Assembly: GCA_963854835.1 (NCBI GenBank)
Contig: OY978526.1
Location: 26,091,073 to 26,155,072, forward strand
Source: Megamerina dolium
Lineage: Eukaryota; Arthropoda; Insecta; Diptera; Megamerinidae
Direction: 5' to 3'
DNA length: 64,000 bases
The position numbers and the translations under genes are program-made. Under the pieces are notes generated by a model. The model saw only the letters and a list, made by a program, of their open reading frames with translations, had not been told where the DNA came from and did not search any database. Positions 1 through 13,305 of the stretch are shown piece by piece (position 1 is the first letter of the stretch; every line of letters begins with the position of its first letter).

Positions 1-37
1 AAAGCAATAGTTCTAACGTAGTTAGTTAATTTCTTAC

Positions 38-2246
38 CGAAGTCAAAAGTTCACGATTTACGTTGACGTATCCTTTTAAGCTAACAACTGCAGGATTCAT
101 TTCGAGTGCAACAATGAATAGATCAATTTCATTTTTTGCCTCTTTGTCGGTTTTGCGTAAATCCGCTGAGAGGAGTACGTTTTGTACACCCTTCGCAACT
201 TCTAAAGTGGCGGCATGAGAGCAATCACAAAATATAAATAACAAAGCGCCACAATATATAGCATCAACGATTAAGCCAACTTCTTTATATGAAATGAAAC
301 TTCCATCGCTATGATCAACGATCTCTGCAAAAGCTCCATAAACTGCAATAACGATGTTAACGAAACTACAAATGAGTTATTACTGACACAAACTATGCAT
401 TTGCTAAAATTTGAGTGCTCTTACATAAAAATACAATAAGTAGAATAGGTTCTTGCGTATGCATTTCCCAATGATTGAAGTAATTCACTTAGGTTCAGCC
501 ATAGAAAGCGATATTTTGATATCACAACAGCCAAACAATCCTTGCGAACTTCCTGCATAAGAACAAAGTGGGTATTAAAATTGATTTTACTTAACCTGGC
601 CTTGACGTGATGAGATATGCCATGGCGCAAGGTCAAATATTGTGTTAAAAATTCTACTAAAATCAATAGACAATAGACTCTTCACACTGATATAGCCCGC
701 CCTACCAATGTTGGATTAAAAGGACGTATTAACATATATATTTATGATATTTATAGAGATTTAAAATTGAATGTAAAAAATAAAGTAAAACATATTGTAT
801 AAAAATGAAATTATATATTTACATATATAAACTTACATCCCGGAAGCACTTTGCTAGTGAAAATGATGCTGTTTTTATAGCCCTAGAGTTTATATACCAC
901 AATGCACAATTCATATTGATCATTATTATAATGTGATAATAAGCAAGGGTGTGCCATAGAGGATATCCTACGATTAAAAAGAAAAAACATCTCAGATTTA
1001 TATTCATCAACAAAAACTTGGTATTTTTATGATCACAGACCACTGAAATACCATTTTATTAACAGCGACCGTATACCAAATAGTTTCTAAAAGTAAGTCG
1101 CGAAATGGAATTAAATGATTATAATGTAACTAACAAATTACCATCTAAAAGAAAAGATAATAAAAGCAAAAAGAAAACAGCACACAAAAGGCATCCCACT
1201 GATATTATAACGATTAACATTTTCAATCGAGGAAATTGTAAAGACCTCCCTGTAACTCGATAAAATCTGAGCTGAAAGCAAAGAAATAATTTAAATTAAT
1301 CAATTAATTCGATATTATATTATATACAAAGCTTAATGTCAAATGTTGTTTGATAGAAGGATGTACGCAAGGTATAATTAAGAAGGTAAAGCAATCAGAA
1401 AATCCTCTTGATAAGTACAAGATATGCCAAAAATATATTCAGCAAATGTCAAAATCGTATCCTTAGTTTTTCTACTTCTTTCTTGAGAGAATGCATACTA
1501 CTCTGCAGGATTGCCTTACCATATATAATTAGACCATTGGGGTACGTTCGCAAACATCTCTCAGGAAAAATCGAGCAACATGTTATACATATGATGATTA
1601 TTACCTGAAAAGCACCCCACGATGTTTTGTATATAGCTACTTCATTGGCTACGCCCCACCCTACAAATGGAATCCAAAAATGTGGTACCAAATAAATTAC
1701 AAATATAATAGCATAAATATATTCATCAAATTTTTTGGTTTCATGCAATATTCGTATACGTTCTTGTGCAACAATTAGCACAATAACCGACATAAAGCTC
1801 CAAAATATGATTGCATAAATAGTAGCCGTAGATTTCCATGAAAAACTGATTCTTCCAGGAGAAGAGCGTAGTATTGGCATTACACCGAGTGCTCGGAAAA
1901 GATAAATTAATAACTTGTGATCTCTGTAGAACTGAAAAAAAAAAAACACAACACACACAGCCTTATGTAAATATATAACAAATATGGCGCTTTTCATTTG
2001 AATGTCTATCCACTGTACATTTAAGTTTAAATACAAATTTTTTTAACATACCTGGTCATGTTTTTCAACTGTGTCTCCATCTCGTGAATTTAGCTGAGCT
2101 CTAAGTTGTTCTCTTCTTCCATTTTGAGAATATAAATCTTGTTTTAATTTACTTGATATTGGCCTTGCGTAGGGACTTATCTCAGACTGTAGCAAGCCAT
2201 AATCCAGAAATTTATTATATGATAATGAAAACATTTTCGAAAGCAA
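38..2246 (-). CDS. Sugar-type gustatory receptor, duplicate copy 1 (last exon not found)
   Basis: A seven-transmembrane gustatory receptor of the insect sugar-receptor (Gr5a/Gr61a/Gr64, trehalose receptor) family, expected in the membrane of taste neurons. Exons by splice sites and phase: 2246-2052, 1931-1605, 1271-1142, 967-837, 552-425 and 365-38. Family blocks are FYRDHKLL with GVMP at the start of exon 2, PHFWIPFVGWGVA near its end, RFYRVTG at the start of exon 3, and INRELLTS-like (VNRELLTS) at the end of exon 6. Exon lengths 2 to 5 (327, 130, 131, 128 nt) equal those of the paralogue at 18867-23783. The terminal exon with the last membrane segment would lie left of the window. The exact orthologue (Gr5a, Gr61a or Gr64) is not decided. 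Confidence 0.85.
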
Positions 2247-2756
2247 TAACTGGTCAGCAAAATTATTAAGCCCTTATATACAAAAAATTTAGCATAAATA
2301 ATAAGCAAACAATTCAAAAGTTATTGATTTAAAAAAATAATTTTCATTTGTTTTTTATTTTGTTTATGTTTTGAATAATTACTTAATTTCTAATGTACAT
2401 TACACATATGTAAATGTGGTTCTCATCTAAGCGCTTAAATGCCTCGTAAATTATGCACGTTTCGTAAACTTACGAGCTCGCAAAACAGCTGTCCAAATTT
2501 ATATGTGAAGTGATTTACACCACAAATTGTGTAAGTTTAAGCGAAGGCAGAAAGTAACCGCGTTTAGTAGACAGCTGTTAATAATATAGAAATATTTAAG
2601 CAGACGTGTTCATCCAACACTGTGTGCAAACGCCTGAATTTCAGCGGTTAGTAAATTTAAACGTTTAAATGAATACCATTAATATGTAAAACTTGATATG
2701 TGACGAATTGATTCATTACAGATAAAAACTATGCGATTGTTATTACCCATTACCCA

Positions 2757-2965
2757 TTATCTGGTTCCGAACAACAGAGCCCTTGCGACATCCATTTTTC
2801 TAAGCTCTGTCACAGAGCTCTTTTAGAAGCTTATTCATGCCAAATTCTTTCTGCAGGAAGAATTACCAATTGCTTGCCGACAGGGGGGTATCGTTCGAAA
2901 CCAAACAAATATTTTCGGTATTAAAGTTGTGCCAGGGATTGAACCCACGACCTACAGATTAGTGT
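2757..2965 (-). repeat. Truncated tRNA-derived SINE
   Basis: Matches the body of the SINE at 6651-6990 (ggttccgaac start, paired tctgtcacagag segment, GGGATTGAACC B-box complement) but lacks the A-box head. It lies just upstream of the polycystin-like gene. An identical copy sits at 30368-30576. Confidence 0.6.
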
Positions 2966-5900
2966 ATTACAAGTGCTTAATATTGTTACGGAGTGTATAC
3001 ATGTGTTCATTATGGTTGCGGAGTGTATTACATGTGTTTACTATAATGTTGCTATGGCGATATAATGCCGTAAACGAAAAACTACAAACTATGAGTTATA
3101 GTAATCGCATTTACGACAAAATTACAATTGCTAAAAATGAGACTATTGTGGATATTGTATATTGGTGCAATAAAATGTCTACCATCTTGGACCGAGGTAC
3201 GTATATCAATTCAATTCAATAATCTGATATAAATTTTGCAACACGTTTAATTATTTTTCCCATAGGAAATGCCAACATTTCGAGTAATTGCTCCTCAAAT
3301 TATTTGCAAATCGGATACAAATGATTCCAGCTCACCAGCCACTAATGATATTACTATAAGGTAATAGGTATACATTATGTTTTCATACTTTTGTAATCGG
3401 AAATTAAGATTTCGCTATAGTTGAATAACATTTTAGTTTTCAGCCACACGATGGAATTAGACTCTCTTATAAATTTCGCATATTTTTCAAAAACCTCGGC
3501 CCCGATTTTACTCAGCGTGAAACCCTACTCGTATGGAAAATAGTACGAACCTTAGAATATCGTATCAATGTTAATAAACGATTGGAAATTTCTAATGATA
3601 ATCTACTCTTCTTAAATAAATCAGAGGTAAGTGATGATGTAGTCTGTAAAATTTGTAAAACACTTGAAATTTTCAAAATTTTCAAAATTTTCAAAATTTT
3701 GCGTATAAGAACTTTGCACTAATACATAGTTTTTGCTTTTCTTATTAAAGATTTTCTCTGGAATTACATATATTTTTCATGTAATTGGAATAACTGATGC
3801 TGGAGAGACCACCAAGGAGCAAACATTCAGTCTGCAATATCCAAATAGTATTGAACATGTACGCAAAATTTATATTATTTATTTTAATTTTCATTTAGGC
3901 GTGAAAAACATGTATTATGTGACAGATCGAAACCTTGAACATATATAAAAACAGAGTATACTCATTATAATTATATTCAATATTAGACTAAACTTTTTAT
4001 TTCCATCATTTAGAATTCGGAACGACCAAATCTTCTACTCATTGGATCGAATTTTGCTGTATCCAGTGAAACATATATTTTGCATGCTAAAACATCATTT
4101 TGTACAAATACGATCAACTTTTACGTAAGTAGAACTTGAGTGAGTTTTCGTTAAAAAACAACCCTGTTCCTAACCTAGACGTTATAGAGTAAATTCGAAA
4201 ACAGTAGTTTTCTACTTTGTAAATCATTTATATAAAAATAACATCGAAAGAAAAAGATAAAGAAGAATTTTATCGTACTGCGTTATTGGCAAATTCAGTC
4301 CTCTCAGTTTCTTTGTTGTTTTTAAGGTCTTTAGTAGTAATATTTTCTCTTCTTATCCATTTCTGTTACAGCTACGTTGGATAATCTATAATTTGAGTGA
4401 AGAACATCAACATATTCGCCATACAATCGGCTCAACTTTAAAAATACCACCAAATTCATTTGTGGCTGGATCCAATACGACCATAGAAGCACAAATTTTA
4501 GAAGCGAATACTTCAAAGTTATTAGCAAAGGTAAAGGGCTTCTAACCTAATTTACTGTAAAGTCAAATACGATGATAAAAGACATACTTTTTTTTCTAAG
4601 AATATTCCATAAATTTATACATTTTTTAAGCCGCACAATTGCAAAATCATTTGAATTTTTTTCGGCTTGTATTTTTAAAATATCACAACACAAACAATAC
4701 TAAAGCATGTCGAAATTTCGTGTTCTAGTGCTGCCATCTCGTTTAATTTGCGTTGTCTTTTTTTTCCTTTCACTTGATTTATTTTTTTTTTTAATTATGA
4801 TTTGTTATTTATTATTTAATTTACACATTTTTATACAATAATTTATTTTCAACAGGATACTATTGATATACATTTCCCGCAACGTGGTTTTCAAGCATAT
4901 ATACTACCTTCGTTCGCAAAAATTGGAATCAATTGTTCGTTACTTTTGCAATTGCTTATTAGAGATTTTGACAACAGTATTGATGATATTCAGGTACGTA
5001 TACAACGAATACCTAATAAGAGTTAGCAAAAATTATTCCCCTTGTGTGGATTGCTATAGCTATTATCTATGCGAAGCTCTAGTTTTCCAAATTCTAAAAA
5101 TTCAGCCCTGTACAGAGATGATAAACTATTTTGCCATTGATATAATTCTCTATAAAAAGGCACATTATTGTCCTTTTTACTTCCTATTTATTAGTGACTT
5201 ATAACAATTTTCAGATATCCTGGCAATATTATGAAATTAATTCGCCAATGAAGGTTTATGTGGATAATGCACAAAATGGAACCAAAATGCGCATCTCCTT
5301 TAATAAGGCAGGAAGGTAATTTGAATATTCTATAATTATTCTACTCAAATATATACATAATGACTTACAATATTTCATACTACTCTTCAGTTATCATGTT
5401 ATGGCTAAAGTGAAAACAAACAACAATATAATTACAAATGTCATAGCTGCTATAGAAGTAGTACCAGACATTTCTATACGATATGATTTTCAGAATGTTT
5501 TGAACATGAGCCCTGCTGCAAATCAAAGTTTTCATTTTAAAATATTAGTTTTGGGTTTGATGCAAAACTGTACAGCTGGCTGGATATGCGTGCAAGAAGA
5601 TGGTTTTAAATTTATTAACAAAGAAGAAAATGTAAGTATGTATTGTAACTATATGCCATATGTATGTACCATATGTACTATAGAATCTTATATTCAATAA
5701 CAATTTTTTATTTTAGAGTGAAGCGCATTTTGGTCATGTTGAAATTACGGATATAGAAAAAAAGAACTCTCTAAAATATGGTAATATTGAGGAGCAAAAA
5801 GTGAATAAGGAAATATTTTTGAGGATTCCACAATCAGATTTTACCAATAGTACTTGGAAAGGATTACAAGGTGATGCAAAATACAAATTCCGACTAGATG

Positions 5901-6545
5901 TTGTTTGTCCACCATATAGCAAATTTAGTTCAACACCTACTGCACCAGCCGTCACAAGTCATTTCGAATTCATTATTCATACCAATTCATGACAGTCCTT
6001 TATCATATGAACTATGTGGACGTTTTGAGAATTCCAAACTTTGTTTTGGGAAATTTTTAGAATATAAAAGCTGGAAAACTATTTTACCATATACAAGTAA
6101 GTAAAATAATATTTCTATTTAATGAAATTTGATATGAAAATGATAAATACTATTACTGTCAATAATGTCTCTTATATGCAATCAGATTGAGCTCATTAAA
6201 AGCATATCCAACATGTCGCAATTTAGCTCTTAATTATCTGATAATGATAAGAAGAAACTAAACATCACATACTTGAAATACTAGGCGACTTTACTTATAG
6301 CCTTTTGCATTTACAGAAAATATTTTTCTAAAATGTTGCCAGTTCTCTACATAAAAAATTCTGTATACTTTTGAAATCGCCGCAAATCGGAGACATCACA
6401 TACTTGGACACATCTGATACTAACTTCGCTTTCTTTTTTCTTCTCAGGTTTTTGGATTGGACCTCATTGGAGTTCATGTCTATACTTTATGGTTTAAATT
6501 ACGAAGGTTAATTTTTTTTTTATTTGATTTAAATACCAGATTTTT

Positions 6546-6556
6546 CTATATATATG

Positions 6557-6646
<90 letters not shown>
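6546..6646. repeat. (TA)n microsatellite
   Basis: About 100 bp of alternating TA with a few TG interruptions, in an intron next to a SINE end. The matching tract in the second duplicate (34380-34514) is longer and pure. Confidence 0.95.
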
Positions 6647-6648
<2 letters not shown>

Positions 6649-6650
6649 GC

Positions 6651-6990
6651 ACTTAAAGCCCCAAAGGGCTCATTGGCCCAGCTTCTCTTCCATTACTGTT
6701 GTGTGTCTTAAATTTGGACAGTAATAGAAGGAACATACTTATTTTAACCGGTTCCGAACGGCAGAACACTTGTGACATCACTTTTTCTGAGCTTTGTCAC
6801 AGAGTTCTTTTAGAAGCTTTTTCATGACAAGTTGTTACTGTCGGAAGAATTGCCAATTGCTTGCCGACAGGTGGGTACCATTCGAAAGAAAAATCTTATC
6901 GATATTAAATTTATTATGCATCAGCCGGGGATTGAACCACGACCTACAGATCAGAAGGCGAACACACTAACCACTGAGCTACGGCACCCA
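6651..6990 (-). repeat. tRNA-derived SINE
   Basis: Read on the minus strand from 6990, it begins with a tRNA-like head: TAGCTCAGTGG fits the Pol III A box and GGTTCAATCCC fits the B box. A non-tRNA body follows, ending at the (TA)n tract. The head does not fold as a complete tRNA and has no CCA-proximal acceptor match, so this is a SINE, not a tRNA gene. The same insertion is in the second duplicate at 34515-34858, so it predates the duplication. Confidence 0.75.
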
Positions 6991-9947
6991 CATCTGGTAA
7001 AACTTAACTATTGCCTGGAACTTTTTGAATCCCGGATAGTGTATAATGACCACGGTTGATTATTTTCTAAGCGTAATCACCATATATTCCATATGACGAA
7101 ACGGTTATGACAGCTGTTTAATTTTTAGGGTTTTTCTACCATTATTCGATAGCCTTAGGTCGATAGATAGTCTATTACCCTGAGACTGAGTCATAACCTA
7201 GCCATTGATATTCTGTTCACACTCGATAGAAGTTTAATTCATTTAAATGATCGTCGGATATTCCCCTATAATGAGATCAGACAACTCCACAGCAATTTGC
7301 ATTGTTACTTTTTATCTTAAATTTATTGCCCCGTAGTTAAAAAATCATCTTAGATTTTTACATAGGAAATATGTCAAATTAATCGTTACAAAGTTTATCT
7401 TATCTTTTTTTTTTGTAAAATTGTAAAATGTATTTGTCATTAAATGATTTTAGTTGCCCCAATTTTATATGTCCTGATTTGTGACATTCGCAATGCTTGC
7501 AATACTGTTTACACAAACAACATAACCGTAAATTTCATTGATCAGAGCGCAGATGATTATGAGAAGATGACATTACAGATTGCAGCATCATTTCTTCGAA
7601 CAGATTATGCGGATGGAAATAATTTAATAATGATGGCATCACTCACATATAAGGTATGTGCCTAGAGAGGGTCAATTTTGTATGGCGGAAAAATTATGAC
7701 AAACCTGAACAAAAAATATTATTTCATGGTTTTCCACTTCTATCCATTATATAATTTGAACTATTGTCTCTCTTTCAGCATGGCAATTCAAATTTGTATG
7801 AGAAATTTCGTCAATTTATTCGCAATTTAGTAAATAGAGAAATAAACAAATTGATTGAATATCCCGACGATCAATATTTTGTGTCCAAAACAGATGTAAT
7901 ACAATGTGTGGCACAAATAAAAATGAATTTAGAATTACTTCAGCTGAATGATATAAACACGCTAGAGAGACTACTAGAGGTTATTGAACAAATGACATCC
8001 TCCGATTCAAATGAGATGGACAATCGAGGCTTTTTTGGCATGCAAAACAATTATCAGGAATTTGAAGATCGTTATTCAAGAAAGTCGCACAGACAATCAG
8101 ACACAGCTGTGACCAGTGATTATGTTGACATTTATTTATCATTGATTGAAGACATGTATAGAGCACAATTGGTGGAAAATGTACAAAGCTTTAATTTAGT
8201 TGGTCGCATTGTTCTGTTAATGAGGCGAATGTGTTACAGTGACAATATCTTAACGAAGTACTTTGGTAAGTTTTCCAAATTAACAACATGGTATATGTGA
8301 TATTCACATTTGTTGCTATTACAGAATCTACAATAGCCTCAATATGGGTAGAAAAATACACCGGAAGCTATATTTTGAATAATGAATTCACTATATCGAA
8401 TTCTTCCAACGAACAAATAATAAAGTTAAAAATTATCAATGAACCTCTAATCTCAGAAAATAAAGATTACTGCATAGCTGTTGCTCAATTCCCGGTTGAT
8501 CATTTTACAAAGGAAACAGCTTTGTTGTCTAATATAATGCTTTACGATATGACAGACTTTTCGAGCATTATGGAAAAAACATCCAATGAAGAGAGAAGAG
8601 AATTAAGGCACGCCATTGAAATACAATTGCCCAAAAGATCGACATTTGAAAATATGGTACAATTTTCTTAATAATTATGATATGTTTTAATAACTAATGA
8701 ACATTTTCTCTTCACACAGTGTGTATTTCGTGTAAAAAATCAGTGGTCTTCAGAAGATTGTGAGGTTGCAGCCCTAAATGAATCCTTTGTAACATGTACT
8801 TGCTCACATCTTGGATTTTTCAAGTAAATTCGTACACTAAAAACCATAAACAATTGTAAGTAATAACGTTTATATTTAAATTTATACAGATTATCCAAGT
8901 CCGAAGGGAATGACTTAAGTTATTGGAGCACAAATGGTACGGCTAATTCCACAAAAAATATATTGCCTGCAGTAAATGGAAATACACAAATTCAAGGGAA
9001 TGAATTTACTAAAATTAAGACAGAAGGACTTACTAATCACATGGATTACGAAAACACAAACATTACGAAAGCTGGTACATCCCTTTCTAATGCCATGGTT
9101 ATAACATTAGTTAGAAATTTCATGTTCAGCAATCAAAACAATGATCTTATAACCATTATTATGAGTTACAAATGAACATTTCTATTTGCAGGTTCGATTT
9201 TAAATTATATTACTGTCGCTATACTCTTCTTAGTTGTGCTTGCCACTGTATTGCTAATAGTTTACAGACGTCATCGAAATATGAATGCCAAAAAAAGTGC
9301 AGTTCCATACACGCTAAACACGGTAATGTATTTCTATTTCATGGTCGTAGTAATTAAAAATTCAATCCATCTGTATTAGGATAGATTGCAGAAAGAAATT
9401 TGTTCCCTTTCGAGTTCTAACCGGGAGAAAAACATTTGAATTTTTATTCCATTCCACTCTTAATAGCATTAAGATTGAAGCTATGAATTTTCCTATAATT
9501 TTTCATTTCCTTAATGAAGCCGATTGTAGGTAAATCAACTAATCGTGGGTTTCACATTGTTGCAAAAAGCTTGCAACCGAATCAATCTCCATATAAATGA
9601 ATTTTATTCACATTTCTGTGTTGCTTTTCAAATTTGTTGGACAAAAGTAGAATTTACTCGTATATCCACCCCTTCAATTCTTACCTTAAAAGGAAAATTT
9701 ACAGAGTTGCTTAGACATGAGTTTGAAATATGTAGTAATGAATTCAAAGTATGCCTAATAAAACTCGTTGAAAGTTTGTTTGTATTATTAAATTAAATAC
9801 ATTATTTAATTTCTCTTAATTTACAGAAATTTCCTACGAGACGACGAAAAAGTGGTATCCAATATGCGGCAATACATGATAGCCATCTTCTACATGGAAC
9901 TTTTTAATTTAGGATAGTATTTGCAGCAATGTGTTTTAGGGCAGAGT

Positions 9948-10620
9948 CTAAAATTATACGCATACGCATCAATTCATTGTCAATATCATCAATTCAAATA
10001 GCATCAACCCAAAAACATTAAAATGGTAACATTGCACTAACGCTTTAGCTTCAAAATAATCTAATCATGCCTTAGGTCCACTACATGAAGTTGCAAAATA
10101 TATGCACATTGATACATACACATATATATAATTTGAAGTTACAAAGAATATAATGCTGCCATTTTGGTGCAATTGGTCCAAATTGTTGAAAAATTTTAAA
10201 TAATACAAAAGGTATATTAGATCTATGTGCGGGTCAAATATTTTCGAATAATTGGTAGATAATTCTCAACTTTTGTAATTTTGATAGATGTGATACATTC
10301 GAATATTTTAAAGATTTTTAATTTTCATAAAAGCCCGACTTCACACTAATGTTTGATATCAAACTATAAAACTCACTGATGCCATAGAATTAAACAACGT
10401 TGTTTTCAATAAATATCAAATTTCAAAATATTGAGCAAGTACATCTACCGTCGTTAAAAAATATTCCATAAATTAAGCATGTAAAAATATATATTGCGTT
10501 AACAATTAATAATGTTTAGGATATTGTATTAATTTAATGTCCATTTGGTTATGTTTATATGTTTATATTTATGAAAATCTTTCAAATCTAATTCTACAGT
10601 AGCAACTTAATAAAAAAAAA
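9948..10620. other. Intergenic, no gene seen
   Basis: AT-rich sequence past the right edge of the first duplicate. No open frame or splice pattern is convincing. It contains the first copy of the diverged repeat at 10277-10370. Confidence 0.5.
10277..10370 (+). repeat. Diverged dispersed repeat, copy a
   Basis: About 85-95 bp resembling 14588-14662 in direct orientation. Shared features are ttttgata, gatattttgaagat-like and cataaaag..cgact, followed by tgtttgata.caaa. The two copies bracket the 4.3 kb between duplicate 1 and the Fanzor upstream region. Confidence 0.55.
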
Positions 10621-10740
10621 AGTGTCTCGGTGGCAGCACTGAACAAAGATAAAAACATCAAAACCAAAGGCTACTGTTGTTACAAAAAAAACAACAACAA
10701 ACGACGCTTGATTTCAAATTTCTGCTACCATACATTTGCC

Positions 10741-12135
10741 ATAGTCAGTTGTGAAATGACTGCAGAAAGAGTAAGAAGTGAATAATTGAAAGTGTGTAGT
10801 GCATTGTGCGCAACATTGAATTGCTGCATTATATTAGTGATCTTTGGTAGTAATAATACAAAATTTAAAAGCATTAAAAGACATATAACGAGGTAAGTAA
10901 TTTTGTACAGTTTTCGTAGTTTAATTTATTACCTAAGGGTAATTACGAACCAAATTTAGAAGAATGATTTTATCTAGAAGTTTCTGAGTGCCGATTGTCG
11001 ATTTTGCTCATAATTACATATATTTCTTTTTCTACGAAAGTATCGTATTTCAAAAATTCTTTCTGTATTGAATTTCGGGCATTTCAATTACATTAAATTT
11101 TGTGTGTTTTTGACGCTTTCCAGTAAATGTACATATACATACATATATCTATAAAGACTTCATTGTGTTATTTGTGTTATGTGTTAAAATGCAATTTCAA
11201 TATTTAAAGTGAATTAAATCTAAAATCGCAAAAAACCGTTTTTTTTTATTCAACAAAACAAAATCAAACATAACGGTTCATATGTTCATAACTGTTCTGT
11301 ATCATATCTACGTAGGTACATACATAAGCGATGCATACACAACCTACGCACATGTTCGTAGCTTCGGCTTTATGGCAGCCGCAACCGAAGCTACAGACGA
11401 TGATGTGTATGTACATTAGAGAGCTGCAGAAATGTATTTCTTTTCAGTATTAAGAGAATTTCCAAATGAAAGTAAAGAGAATAGTCTTCTCGTAACTGAC
11501 TTCAATAACAAAACAGATCACATTACGTATATTTTACTCGCACTCTTTTCCATTCTATTTAGATAAGCTATTTACATGTTTTGAGTGTAAAGAGAATTAC
11601 AATATTAGAAAACCGAATAACATTCTTGCAGCTCTTTTATGTACATGTTGCACAAATTGCACACAGTGATGATTGTTGACGATCAAATTGATATTTATTT
11701 AACTTTTTTTAAAGCGTTCACTTTGAAATGTTTATGTTTATACAATCATATTATTAAATTCTATTAATTAATTCATATATTAATAATTATATTGCTATTA
11801 CTATTAAAATTTTTATCTCAAATTTTCTCTTCGTAGCATAATTGATTACCAGTAACTCGACACATTTTTGCATGATTTTGACACACACATTCTCTAGCAC
11901 TAATTGCTCCAAAAACGGCTTCGCGTCCAACAACAAATAACAAGGTAGGTTATTTTATGTAATTTTTGTGCTTTTTAGTATATATTCACTTTAAAATGTA
12001 TATGTTTATACAAAAATCTTACTATTAATAAATTATTACTTACTTATTGCAGCTCGACACATTTTTGCAACAGACAGACACACGTACGTCCACTTGGTGG
12101 CTAAATTGGCTTCATATCAAACAACAAATAACAAG
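10741..12135 (+). other. Candidate non-coding first exons (three donor sites, two repeated units)
   Basis: Three stretches end in good splice donors: near 10892 (ag/gtaagt), 11944 (caag/gtaggt) and 12135 (caag/gtcagt). The last two have acceptors just upstream (after 11852 and 12052). They share ctcgacacatttttgca at the start and aacaaataacaag at the end, so they are imperfect tandem copies of one 80-90 nt exon-like unit. No long reading frame crosses them. They could be 5' UTR exons of an unidentified transcript, possibly of the downstream Fanzor or Gip, or exons of a non-coding RNA. That is inference from splice signals only. Confidence 0.35.
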
Positions 12136-13305
12136 GTCAGTAATTTAGTTGTGGTTTTTAGTAAATGTTCATATTATGTTCCTATTAAGTCATTTTTCTT
12201 TTAAATCAATATATTTAAGGGTTTGCATTTTCCACGTTTAATATGCGTAAAGTGGCATACACTTTCAAATTCAATATTTTAGAAAAATTGGTAACATATT
12301 AAATGCATTTTGCTTTTGATATTTTGAAAGGACGAATAGTAATTACATATATGTAAAAGTTGATTAAAGAATGAAATTTAAGAATATTTTAAAGTGTTAC
12401 TAGAAACAATTAAATCAACGCCCTACATTTTTATAAGAAAAAATATTAAACTTGAATAACACACATTTTTTATTTCATGCATGTGCAATTGATTTTGTTA
12501 TTGATTGCAAATGTTTTCCAATAATTTGTGGCATCGCCATTGTTTTTGATTACTTCAATTAAGCCAAGAGATTTTAAGAGATTTTGAAATTGAAATTCCA
12601 TGCAGATGAAAAACTAAATAGTTGTCACTTGTGGTTTCGAAGAACTTTGTCCGAAAACGTGACTTGTGCTTTCCTTGTATTGAGTTATTACTATATGCTT
12701 TTTAGTTAATTGCATGTTCGAGCAAGTCATTAAAAATCGACTTATTTGGAGTGTGATTTGCAAGAATGCCTAATAGCTTAGACAGACGGCAGCCTAATTC
12801 CGGATTACCGAGTTAATTCGGATTAATTCGAGCATTAATTGCAGCTAATCCGCATTAACTCTATGAGAGAATTCTCAAAATAAAAGAGTATTAGGGCAAT
12901 TTGCGATGACAACACTGCTGAAAAATTTCTATTGTGAATTTTTCTCGATCCATCTTACAAAACAATTGGTGTGTTCGCAACAAAAAACTTTCAACAATTG
13001 TTAACAGTTTTCGACATGAAAAGCATGGCGAAAAAATAAATCCAGCTGTCAATTACGAAGTGTGAATGTCAATTTACAAGTTTCTGATAGTTTTCAGTTC
13101 ACATAGATTCTTGTAGATTTTCTCATATCGAGAGTGACAGATGACAGAAATTGATAGTGATAGTAATGTAAGTGAGCAGACCTAATAAAACAGCAATCAG
13201 CCGTTTCGTTAATCCGCAATTGATTGTGCTTTTCGAAATAAAATGCATTAAAATTAATTTAATAATAAAAAATTGTATTTGAGACGTAAGTTCGTGTTAT
13301 GACAT
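12136..13305. other. Non-coding, AT-rich; one long hairpin
   Basis: No gene recognised. It holds a 16 bp inverted repeat with one mismatch (12810-12825 with 12846-12861) around a 20 nt loop, which could be a small MITE-like or hairpin-forming sequence. Confidence 0.4.

Larger units (their letters stand above)
3137..9907 (+). pseudogene. Polycystin-1-like REJ/GPS protein, duplicate copy 1, disrupted
   Basis: Same exon series as the copy at 30748-37769, starting with the signal-peptide exon (3137-3196, MRLLWILYIGAI). Exons follow at about 3266-3360, 3437-3626, 3751-3858, 4014-4124, 4372-4530, 4856-4993, 5215-5315, 5391-5631 and 5717-5989. Here 222 bp present in copy 2 (33601-33822) are missing. 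The loss removes the end of one exon, a whole intron and the start of the next exon, and puts a TGA at 5990-5992 right after the codons for HTNS. A product would end before the GPS motif and membrane segment. The 3' exons (7454-7653, 7779-8265, 8325-8656, 8720-8823, 8890-9074, 9192-9322, 9827-9907) persist with few changes, so the lesion is recent or the locus is still partly constrained. Confidence 0.8.
1..9947. repeat. Segmental duplication, copy 1 (left end outside window)
   Basis: This block matches 27582-37809 in direct orientation, nearly base for base. The offset is 27581 at the left end, 27611 in the middle and 27868 further right because of a few indels. It carries a gustatory receptor and a polycystin-1-like gene. 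Differences include a 32 bp deletion near position 970 (probably intronic), a 222 bp deletion at 5989/5990, a shorter (TA)n tract and scattered substitutions. Similarity stops after position 9947. The left boundary cannot be seen because the block starts at the first base. Confidence 0.95.

Noticed and set aside
2929..3222. Open frame starting MPGIEPTTYR
   Set aside because: It starts in a SINE B-box region and overlaps the real signal-peptide exon in another frame.
6457..6711. Open frame with a long Tyr-Ile repeat (also at 34290 and 24681)
   Set aside because: It translates a (TA)n microsatellite.
6925..6990. Possible tRNA gene on the minus strand
   Set aside because: A and B boxes are present but no full cloverleaf; it is the head of a repeated SINE.
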